Below are positions 1 through 5,363 of a stretch of 5,813 nucleotides of DNA, one piece after another. The notes below the pieces were generated by a model, which saw only the letters and a list, made by a program, of their open reading frames with translations, did not search any database and was not told where the DNA came from. The translations under genes were made by a program, and so were the position numbers. How positions within the stretch are numbered: the first letter of the stretch is position 1; the number at the start of each line of letters is the position of its first letter. Origin of the DNA: Treponema sp. (GTDB lineage: Bacteria > Spirochaetota > Spirochaetia > Treponematales > Breznakiellaceae); contig JAIROH010000193.1 of the NCBI GenBank assembly GCA_031257595.1, forward strand, positions 1-5,813, written 5' to 3'.

Positions 1-1
1 T

Positions 2-577
2 CCCGAGCGTTGTTATTTTTGCAAGAAAAAAGAATTTGCCGCGATACAAAAAGCCGCCGAAAAACGGGGCGTTGCGGCCGTACTGGACGGCTCCAACATC
101 GACGACCTTGGAGATTACAGGCCCGGACTCAAAGCCCTGGAAGAACTTGGGATAACAAGCCCCCTGCGGGAAGCGGGTCTTGCCAAAAACGACATCCGGG
201 AACTTTCCCGCCGTTTCGCGCTTCCCACCTGGGACAAGCCGGCGTTTGCGTGCCTCGCGTCCCGTATCCCCTACGGTGAAACAATCAGCAAAGAAAAACT
301 TTCCCGTGTTGAAAAAGCGGAAACCGTTCTCCGGGACTTTGGGTTTCGCCAGTTCCGGGTACGATCCCATCACGATATCGCCCGTATCGAAGCCGCCCCG
401 GAGGAGCGGAAAAAATTTTTTGACGAAGCTGCCCTTGATTTTCTTTCCCAAAACATCAAGGCCGCCGGATTCCTGTATGTCGCCTTTGAACTTGAAGGCT
501 ACAGCAGCGGAAGTCTTAACCGCGCGATCCAAAAAACAGCCGGAGAAAGCGCCGGAAAACCGTTGGTTGACCGGTGA
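2..577 (+). CDS. larE: LarE, ATP-dependent sacrificial sulfur transferase (5' end outside the window)
   Basis: This is the C-terminal 191 residues of LarE, which adenylates the carboxylates of the pyridinium dicarboxylate mononucleotide made by LarB and turns them into thiocarboxylates. The sulfur comes from one of its own cysteines, leaving dehydroalanine. The visible part opens with the family's ERCYFCKKKEF segment (residues 2-12 of the fragment), followed by LDGSNIDDLGDYRPG (28-42) and the hallmark KPAFACLASRIPYG (79-92). Cys84 of the fragment (bases 251-253) is the likely sulfur donor, in line with Cys176 of the Lactobacillus enzyme as I recall it. The SGGVDS-type PP-loop and roughly the first 90 residues lie upstream of the window. 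There is one cysteine here rather than the three-cysteine cluster of iron-sulfur LarE types, which points to the single-use mechanism. The stop codon at 575-577 is 71 bp before larC. The frame is intact and the product call is secure. Confidence 0.93.
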   Translation, partial: PERCYFCKKKEFAAIQKAAEKRGVAAVLDGSNIDDLGDYRPGLKALEELGITSPLREAGLAKNDIRELSRRFALPTWDKPAFACLASRIPYGETISKEKLSRVEKAETVLRDFGFRQFRVRSHHDIARIEAAPEERKKFFDEAALDFLSQNIKAAGFLYVAFELEGYSSGSLNRAIQKTAGESAGKPLVDR

Positions 578-635
578 AAAACAACCCTCCCAATGCGACG
601 ATCAGTTCAGCGGGGGGATCAGTAAAACACATCAT

Positions 636-641
636 AAGGAG
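636..641 (+). promoter_or_regulatory. Shine-Dalgarno site that decides the larC start
   Basis: AAGGAG sits 7 bases before ATG 649 but only 1 base before ATG 643. It therefore supports 649, giving MKTLHFDCF, as the initiation codon. The in-frame GTG at 574 has no comparable site in front of it. Confidence 0.75.
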
Positions 642-648
642 CATGACG

Positions 649-2037
649 ATGAAGACTTTGCATTTCGACTGCTTTGCCGGTATTTCCGGCGACATGACCC
701 TTGGCGCGCTTGTGGATCTCGGAGCGGATCCCGCGCTGCTTCTCACGGAGCTGGAAAAACTCAACCTGAGCGGGTGGAAGCTTGAGTTTGTCAGCGACGA
801 ACGAAGCGGCATCACCGGAACCAGGGCCCTCGTGGAGATTGAAGGATGTGATGAAGATCACGGGCATCATCACGAAGACCGGTACGAACATCATCATGGG
901 TATCAGGATGATTACCATGACGATCATTGTGAACATCACGAACATCATCATGAAAACCAACACGAACATCACCATGATGATTCGTGTGATCATGAAGATC
1001 GGCCCGCTTATCACCATCATCACCGAAACTGGAAAGACATCCGCTGCATTATTGAAAATTCTTCGATACAGGAAGGGGCAAAAAAACGCGCGCTGGATAT
1101 TTTTTCGCGGATTGCAAAGGCCGAATCCGGGGTTCACGGAGTTCCGGTTGACGAGGTTACGTTTCACGAGGTCGGTGCGCTGGATTCGATCATCGACATT
1201 GTGGGAACCGCCGTCTGCCTTGACATGCTTGCCCCGGAACGAATCACCGCGGGAATGGTGGAACTTGGCGGCGGTACGGTGCGCTGCGCCCACGGGGAAC
1301 TGCCGGTGCCCGCCCCCGCCACGCTGATCCTGTGTCGGGGCATGCCGGTTCATACCGGGGGCTTTAACCGGGAAATGACTACTCCTACGGGGGCGGCAAT
1401 TCTCGCTTCCCAGGTTGACGAGTTTGTGTTCGAGGCTTCTTTTACGGAATTAAAGACCGGATACGGTATCGGCGCGCGAAAACTCGACAAGCCCAATGTG
1501 CTGAGGGTTTCCTGGCGGGAAATCGAGGAGCTTCACCATCAGTTGGATGAGACGCTCCGGCAGGGGTTTCGGGGAGAAGCGGATCCGGCGGGACAGGGGA
1601 TGAAAAGTCCCGAAGACATCGGCAAATGCGTCGTGCTTGAAACCAACATTGACGACATGACCGGCGAAGAGATGGGCTTTCTTATGGAATGTCTTTACAG
1701 CGAAGGCGCCCGGGACGTACTTTTCATCCCCTGCGTTATGAAAAAAGGCCGGCCCGGTACCCTGGTTTCGGTACTTTGTCCGCCTTCAAAATGCGATGCC
1801 CTACGGAACGTTATGTTCACGATGTCCAAAACAATCGGACTGCGGGAAATCCCCGCCCGCTGTTTTGCCCTCAAGCGTGAGGAAGAAAACCTTTCCGGCG
1901 AATACGGCGGAAGAAAAAAAACCGTGTACTACCACGGCGAAAAACTTCGGGACAAGATTGAATTTGAATCCAGGGCGGAACTTGCGCGAAAAAAAGGCAT
2001 TTCGCTATGGGAAGCGGAGGAGTTACTCAGGAAATGA
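649..2037 (+). CDS. larC: LarC, nickel insertase for the nickel-pincer cofactor (single-chain LarC1+LarC2)
   Basis: LarC is a CTP-dependent cyclometallase that inserts nickel into the pincer nucleotide made by LarB and LarE, the last step of the cofactor pathway. From ATG 649 the protein has 462 residues. The family signature FDCFAGISGDMTLGAL starts at residue 6. A His/Asp/Glu-rich insertion spans about 71-125. EVTFHEVGALDSIIDIVG (169-186) and TTPTGAAIL (244-252) complete the LarC1 half. A variable linker (about 297-325) leads to the LarC2 half, beginning CVVLETNIDDMTGEEMG (327-343) with PCVMKKGRPG (361-370). In Lactobacillus plantarum the halves are joined by programmed frameshifting; here the frame is continuous. 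The frame also stays open upstream to GTG 574, which overlaps the larE stop, but those 25 extra residues do not resemble the family and the Shine-Dalgarno favours 649. The stop codon overlaps the larB start. Confidence 0.95.
   Translation: MKTLHFDCFAGISGDMTLGALVDLGADPALLLTELEKLNLSGWKLEFVSDERSGITGTRALVEIEGCDEDHGHHHEDRYEHHHGYQDDYHDDHCEHHEHHHENQHEHHHDDSCDHEDRPAYHHHHRNWKDIRCIIENSSIQEGAKKRALDIFSRIAKAESGVHGVPVDEVTFHEVGALDSIIDIVGTAVCLDMLAPERITAGMVELGGGTVRCAHGELPVPAPATLILCRGMPVHTGGFNREMTTPTGAAILASQVDEFVFEASFTELKTGYGIGARKLDKPNVLRVSWREIEELHHQLDETLRQGFRGEADPAGQGMKSPEDIGKCVVLETNIDDMTGEEMGFLMECLYSEGARDVLFIPCVMKKGRPGTLVSVLCPPSKCDALRNVMFTMSKTIGLREIPARCFALKREEENLSGEYGGRKKTVYYHGEKLRDKIEFESRAELARKKGISLWEAEELLRK
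859..1023 (+). repeat. His-rich, CAT/CAC-repeat segment inside larC
   Basis: The segment encodes LarC residues 71-125. By my count 23 of the 55 residues are histidine, in runs of 2-4, and most of the rest are Asp, Glu, Asn, Gln or Tyr, with two cysteines. The DNA is correspondingly a degenerate CAT/CAC/GAT/GAA repeat, including three CATCATCA-type runs. His-rich stretches of this kind bind Ni(II) in nickel chaperones such as HypB, UreE and SlyD, so a nickel-storage or delivery role is likely but inferred. Long readings in other frames here are low-complexity shadows of this repeat. Confidence 0.9.
2016..2022 (+). promoter_or_regulatory. Shine-Dalgarno site for larB, inside the end of larC
   Basis: GGAGGAG lies 11 bases before ATG 2034. 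A second in-frame ATG at 2040 would be 17 bases away and is less likely. An upstream in-frame ATG at 2007 precedes this site and is not served by it. Confidence 0.7.
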
Positions 2038-2792
2038 ACATGGACTTTGCCTGCCTTGACGATGGACGGCGCGAACGAACCGGCTATCCTGAAGCGGTGT
2101 ATTGCAGGGGCAAGACAGCGGAACAGGCTATGGCGATCATAGCGTCGATGCGGGCAAAGGATATTCCCGTCCTGGCCACAGGCGCCGAAAAGGACCTGGC
2201 GGATCGCGTGGAAAAGCTCTACGGCGGGGTAAGCTACGATCCGCTTTCAAAAGTACTTTCGCTGGGCGGCCCCTGCGTCCCGCCCGGACGGGAAAGCGGC
2301 GGCGGGCCTGTCGGCCTTGTCGCCGTAGCCTGCGCCGGAACTTCCGACCTGGCCGCCGCCAGGGAGGCCCTCCTGACCGCGGAATTTTACGGCAGCAAAA
2401 CAGAGCTTGTCGCCGACGTGGGAATCGCCGGAATACACAGGCTGTTCGCTCGGCTTGACGATCTGCGCAGGGCCAACGTAATCGTCGCCGCGGCGGGTAT
2501 GGAAGGCGCCCTCGCCGGAGTTATCGCGGGACTTGTGGCGGTTCCCGTTATCGCCCTTCCCACAAGCGTAGGCTACGGCGCTTCTTTCGGAGGCGCCGCC
2601 GCCCTCCTCGGCATGCTTAATTCCTGTTCGCCGGGGATCTCGGTGGTAAACATTGATAACGGATTCGGGGCCGGGTATCTGGCCAATCTTATAAACCAGG
2701 GTTTCTGCGGATATTCCCGCCCCGCGTCAGCGGAACCGGACGGGCAGCGTTCCCCGGAAACCCAAGAGGAGAAAAATTATGCACATGGCTGA
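2034..2792 (+). CDS. larB: LarB, nicotinic acid adenine dinucleotide carboxylase/hydrolase
   Basis: LarB carries out the first committed step of nickel-pincer cofactor synthesis. It carboxylates the pyridinium ring of nicotinic acid adenine dinucleotide at C5 and hydrolyses the phosphoanhydride, giving the dicarboxylated mononucleotide used by LarE. The 252-residue product has the PurE-like AIR carboxylase fold: ACAGTSDLAAAREA (100-113), DVGIAGIHRLF (128-138), AAGMEGALAGVIAGL (153-167), ALPTSVGYGASFGG (174-187) and LNSCSPGISVVNIDNGFGAG (195-214). Cys198 and Glu157 are 41 residues apart, as are the active-site Cys221 and Glu180 I recall for the Lactobacillus enzyme. The N-terminus begins directly at the FAxLDxxR region, about 23 residues shorter than usual. 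About 29 extra, poorly conserved residues follow the usual C-terminus. The start overlaps the larC stop (ATGA) and the end overlaps larMN by 14 bp. Confidence 0.94.
   Translation: MNMDFACLDDGRRERTGYPEAVYCRGKTAEQAMAIIASMRAKDIPVLATGAEKDLADRVEKLYGGVSYDPLSKVLSLGGPCVPPGRESGGGPVGLVAVACAGTSDLAAAREALLTAEFYGSKTELVADVGIAGIHRLFARLDDLRRANVIVAAAGMEGALAGVIAGLVAVPVIALPTSVGYGASFGGAAALLGMLNSCSPGISVVNIDNGFGAGYLANLINQGFCGYSRPASAEPDGQRSPETQEEKNYAHG
2765..2771 (+). promoter_or_regulatory. Shine-Dalgarno site for larMN, inside the larB tail
   Basis: AGAGGAG lies 7 bases before ATG 2779, an ideal spacing. It supports Met-His-Met as the true N-terminus instead of the second ATG at 2785. This matters because Met1 and His2 are metal ligands in this family. 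Confidence 0.75.
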
Positions 2793-3801
2793 CGCGCTGC
2801 TTTCCCCGGCAGTAGGGGGAACAATGTGGGCGGTAAGCGCCGCGGCAATCGCCGTCGCGGTAAAAAAGACCGCCGGAAACAAAGACGGGCTTTCGTCCGG
2901 CGGCTTTGACGAAAAGAAAATTCCCCTTATGGGAATTATGAGCGCCTTTGTCTTTGCCGGCCAAATGATCAACTTTACGATCCCGGGAACCGGTTCCAGC
3001 GGACATATAGGCGGCGGCATTTTGCTTGCCGCCGTTCTTGGTCCGTGGCCGGCGCTTATCGCGTTGGCGTCGGTACTGATTATCCAGTGCCTTTTCTTCG
3101 CGGATGGCGGCCTTCTGGCCTATGGCTGTAATGTGTTCAACATGGGAATTTGTTCCACGCTGCTGGCGTACTATTTTATTTTCAGACCCATCGTAAAAAG
3201 ATCCCTTAACGCCAAAACCATTACACTGGCGTCTATTGTTTCGGTGATCGCCGGACTCCAGCTGGGCGCTTTTTTCGTGGTTCTGGAAACCCTCGCGTCG
3301 GGAATAACGGAGCTTCCGTTCGGATTATTCACCGCCCTTATGCAGCCGATACATCTTGCCATCGGCCTTGTCGAAGGGATCGTAAGCGCCGCCGTACTCT
3401 GCTTTGTATACCGGGTCCGGCCGGAAATACTAAGCGGCGCGGCCTCGGATGCCCCGTCTCCCGTATCAACAAAAAAAGTGCTTGCGATCTTCGCCGTACT
3501 TACGCTTGTTACCGCCGGCCTTCTGTCGCTTTTCGCCTCCGCCTATCCCGACGGCCTTGAGTGGTCCATGGAAAGAACGGCCGGTACGGCGGAACTGGAA
3601 CGGGAAGGCCCGGTCTACGCGGCGGCGGGCGGGTTTGTGGAGGGTACGGCCTTCATGCCCGACTACAGCTTCAAAAACGGAGAAAGCGCCGCGGGAACCT
3701 CGACCGCGGGAATTGTCGGAAGCGCCATCACGGTAATCCTTGCCGGGGGCGTCGGCTTTCTTGTCAAAGCCGCGCGGAAAAAGCCCATCCCGCAGCCGTG
3801 A
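2779..3801 (+). CDS. larMN: LarMN, fused nickel-binding membrane component of an ECF transporter (CbiM + PDGLE domains)
   Basis: This 340-residue integral membrane protein joins two normally recognisable parts of a group-I ECF metal importer. Residues 1 to about 215 form the substrate-capture domain (CbiM/NikM type), starting with MHMADALLSPAVGG. In the NikM family the free amino group of Met1, His2 and a later histidine hold Ni(II). The matching later residue here is probably His76 in GTGSSGHIGGG. About six hydrophobic segments lie in this part, roughly at 12-28, 48-65, 81-107, 114-135, 147-172 and 186-211. After a short linker comes a CbiN/NikN-like module with two helices (about 234-256 and 311-330) flanking the PDGLEW motif (257-262). 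Ni versus Co cannot be read from motifs alone, but the larBCE neighbours strongly favour nickel. The frame is intact and the stop overlaps the larQ start. Confidence 0.92.
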   Translation: MHMADALLSPAVGGTMWAVSAAAIAVAVKKTAGNKDGLSSGGFDEKKIPLMGIMSAFVFAGQMINFTIPGTGSSGHIGGGILLAAVLGPWPALIALASVLIIQCLFFADGGLLAYGCNVFNMGICSTLLAYYFIFRPIVKRSLNAKTITLASIVSVIAGLQLGAFFVVLETLASGITELPFGLFTALMQPIHLAIGLVEGIVSAAVLCFVYRVRPEILSGAASDAPSPVSTKKVLAIFAVLTLVTAGLLSLFASAYPDGLEWSMERTAGTAELEREGPVYAAAGGFVEGTAFMPDYSFKNGESAAGTSTAGIVGSAITVILAGGVGFLVKAARKKPIPQP

Positions 3802-4607
3802 TAAAACCGGGAGCCGCGGGAATTACCGCGCTGGAAGAGTTCGCGTTGAAGGATTCCCCGCTGGGCAGAATTCATCCGGGAGCGAAAATCCTCGCGGCGG
3901 CCGTTTACCTTGTATGTACCGTGTCCTTTCCCGCGGCGTCTTTAAGCGGACTTGTGCCGTATCTGCTTTACCCCGCCGTACTGCTGCCCCTGGCGGACAT
4001 TCCGTTAAAGGCGCTTGTCACCCGCGTTGTTCCGGCGATGCCGTTTGCCCTTATGGGGGGAATAAGCTGTATTCTTGTGATGAAGGAACCGGCGTTTGTG
4101 TTTGGCGCGCTGGTGATAAGCCGCGGCGTTCTTTCTTTCGCGGCGATTATGCTCAAGACGATCCTCTGCGTCAGCGCGGCGCTTATCCTTGCCGGCTCAA
4201 CTCCGTTTCACGTACTCTGCGCCTGTCTCCGCCGCCTTCACGTTCCGGCCGTACTGTGCCTTCAGCTTGCGCTGTGTTACCGTTACATTGCCGTGCTTCT
4301 TGAAGAAGCGCAGGCAATGTACACAGCCTACATACTCCGCTCTCCCGGAAAAACGGCGGCGATGAAGGACATGGGCCCCCTTCTGGGAACCCTGCTCATC
4401 CGCAGCTTCGACAGGGCGGACAGGGTGTACAACGCGATGCGCTGCCGGGGCTTTAACGGGGGATTTTTCGCCGAACGGAAAGCGTTGAACGCGGCCGATT
4501 GGCTTTACTGCGCCGCCGTCTGCGGAGGCGTCGTGTTCCTCCGTTTTTTTAACTTCCCCCGTTTTCTGGGAACCGTCTTACAGTCCGCCTCCGGCCCGGT
4601 TTTTTGA
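3798..4607 (+). CDS. larQ: LarQ, transmembrane coupling (T) component of the nickel ECF transporter (CbiQ family)
   Basis: This is the 269-residue T component that couples ATP hydrolysis by LarO to nickel entry through LarMN. The N-terminal EEFALKDSPLGRIHPGAKIL (13-32) is typical of CbiQ proteins. Hydrophobic segments follow at about 31-48, 50-66, 76-95, 99-117, 119-132, 150-168 and 235-251. Two cytoplasmic coupling-helix regions contact the ATPase: AQAMYTAYILRSPG (171-184) and the better conserved RADRVYNAMRCRGFNGG (206-222). The start is GTG 3798, forming GTGA with the larMN stop. It keeps the whole conserved N-terminus, whereas a TTG downstream would cut into it. The reading frame extends upstream, but that part only shadows larMN. 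No good Shine-Dalgarno precedes it; the nearest purine run, GGAAAAAG at 3776-3783, is 14 bases away, so translation probably depends on coupling. Confidence 0.9.
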   Translation: MIKPGAAGITALEEFALKDSPLGRIHPGAKILAAAVYLVCTVSFPAASLSGLVPYLLYPAVLLPLADIPLKALVTRVVPAMPFALMGGISCILVMKEPAFVFGALVISRGVLSFAAIMLKTILCVSAALILAGSTPFHVLCACLRRLHVPAVLCLQLALCYRYIAVLLEEAQAMYTAYILRSPGKTAAMKDMGPLLGTLLIRSFDRADRVYNAMRCRGFNGGFFAERKALNAADWLYCAAVCGGVVFLRFFNFPRFLGTVLQSASGPVF

Positions 4608-5254
4608 TGGCGCCCGGCCTTGAAGTTACCGGCCTTACGGTTCGTTACGGCGATTCGCCGCCGGCCCTGTCGGACGTTTCATTTTCTCTCCGGCCCGGTG
4701 AAAAAGTCGCCCTTACCGGCAACAACGGCGCGGGAAAATCGACACTGCTCCTCGCGTTGGTTGGAATACTGAAGCCCGAAAAGGGGGAAATTGTTTTTAA
4801 CGGACAGAAACTCGACCGGAACAATCTCGCCGCGCTTCGGAAAAACATCGGCCTTGTCCTGCAAAATCCCGACGATCAGCTTTTTATGCCGTCCGTGTAC
4901 GACGACATCGCGTTCGGCCCCCGCAGTCACGGAAAGCCGGAAGAGGAAACAAGGCAGGTGATACACGGGGTGATGGAAAAGCTCGGCATAAGCGGCCTTG
5001 AAGAACGGTTAAACGGACGCCTTTCGGGTGGCGAAAAACGCCTTGTCTCGCTGGCCGGGGTTCTTGTCATGGCGCCTGACATACTGCTCCTTGACGAACC
5101 GGCGGCGTTTCTCGATCCCCCGTCCCGCAGCCGCCTTATCGGCATACTCGCGGATCTTCCCCAGGCGATGATCCTCGCCACCCACGATCGGGATTTGGCG
5201 GAAACCCTGTGCGGCAGGGAACTGCGCCTTGAACGGGGACATCTGGATACATGA
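4607..5254 (+). CDS. larO: LarO, ATPase component of the nickel ECF transporter (CbiO family)
   Basis: This cytoplasmic ABC ATPase of 215 residues presumably works as a homodimer on LarQ, since the operon has only one ATPase gene. All catalytic motifs are present in order: Walker A GNNGAGKST (38-46), Q-loop LVLQNPDDQLF (83-93, Gln86) with the ECF-typical NPDDQ sequence, signature LSGGEKR (139-145), Walker B ILLLDEP (159-165) with catalytic Glu164, D-loop FLDPPSR (168-174), and switch histidine ATHD (His193). It ends shortly after the switch region, so it lacks the C-terminal extension of longer CbiO/EcfA proteins (about 270-280 residues), which is normal for short nickel types. ATG 4607 overlaps the larQ stop by one base (TGATG). 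A TTG directly before it could add one residue. No Shine-Dalgarno is apparent. It appears to be the last gene of the operon. Confidence 0.93.
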   Translation: MAPGLEVTGLTVRYGDSPPALSDVSFSLRPGEKVALTGNNGAGKSTLLLALVGILKPEKGEIVFNGQKLDRNNLAALRKNIGLVLQNPDDQLFMPSVYDDIAFGPRSHGKPEEETRQVIHGVMEKLGISGLEERLNGRLSGGEKRLVSLAGVLVMAPDILLLDEPAAFLDPPSRSRLIGILADLPQAMILATHDRDLAETLCGRELRLERGHLDT

Positions 5255-5318
5255 CGACTTTTTTAAATTGCCATTCTGAATTCTGAAAAAACCGGCTATG
5301 TTCCGATAAAATGACCCC

Positions 5319-5347
5319 TTCTCAACGAATATCGAAACCGCTATACT
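5319..5347 (+). promoter_or_regulatory. Possible sigma-70-type promoter for pheS
   Basis: TTCTCA (5319-5324, four of six matches to the -35 consensus) and TATACT (5342-5347, five of six to the -10) are separated by exactly 17 bp. The predicted transcript would start near 5354, almost on top of the Shine-Dalgarno site, leaving a very short leader. This weakens the call. A second -10-like TAAAAT at 5307-5312 would give a longer leader but has no good -35. Confidence 0.35.
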
Positions 5348-5352
5348 TCCCT

Positions 5353-5358
5353 AAAGGA
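5353..5358 (+). promoter_or_regulatory. Shine-Dalgarno site for pheS
   Basis: AAAGGA lies 5 bases before ATG 5364, fixing the start of the last gene. Confidence 0.65.
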
Positions 5359-5363
5359 ATAGT

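Larger units (their letters stand above)
5255..5363 (+). other. Intergenic gap between the nickel operon and pheS
   Basis: This 109-bp stretch is the only sizeable non-coding region in the window and is clearly more AT-rich than the genes around it. It starts with a T run (5259-5264) that has no convincing stem before it, so I cannot call an intrinsic terminator for the lar operon. It carries a 7-base tandem duplication, ATTCTGA at 5273-5279 and again at 5280-5286. It ends with a promoter-like pair and a Shine-Dalgarno site for pheS. I see no riboswitch, T-box or tRNA-like fold. Confidence 0.6.

Noticed and set aside
567..596. TTGACC as a -35 box for an internal promoter before larC
   Set aside because: It is a good -35 match, but no -10-like hexamer lies 16-18 bp downstream, and it is within the coding end of larE.
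600..623. GATCAGT direct repeat, 17 bp apart, between larE and larC
   Set aside because: Seven bases repeated once, with no symmetry, is within chance, and no regulator is implied.
180..785. 201-residue plus-strand reading frame spanning the larE end and larC start
   Set aside because: It shadows larE in another frame, shows no family features and runs across two real genes.
859..1023. CRISPR array or tandem DNA repeat
   Set aside because: Repeats are degenerate trinucleotides inside an intact frame, without regular repeat-spacer structure.
782..1327. 181-residue plus-strand reading frame inside larC
   Set aside because: It is an out-of-frame reading of the CAT/CAC repeat (Ile/Met/Thr-rich) overlapping an intact, conserved gene.
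619..1353. 244-residue minus-strand reading frame opposite larC
   Set aside because: It is the antisense shadow of the His-rich repeat and conserved larC codons; it is low-complexity Met/Ile/Val-rich with no domain.
5259..5305. Intrinsic terminator after larO
   Set aside because: The T run at 5259-5264 has no stable stem before it, and the CGG/CCG pairing at 5293-5305 is only 3 bp with no T run after it.
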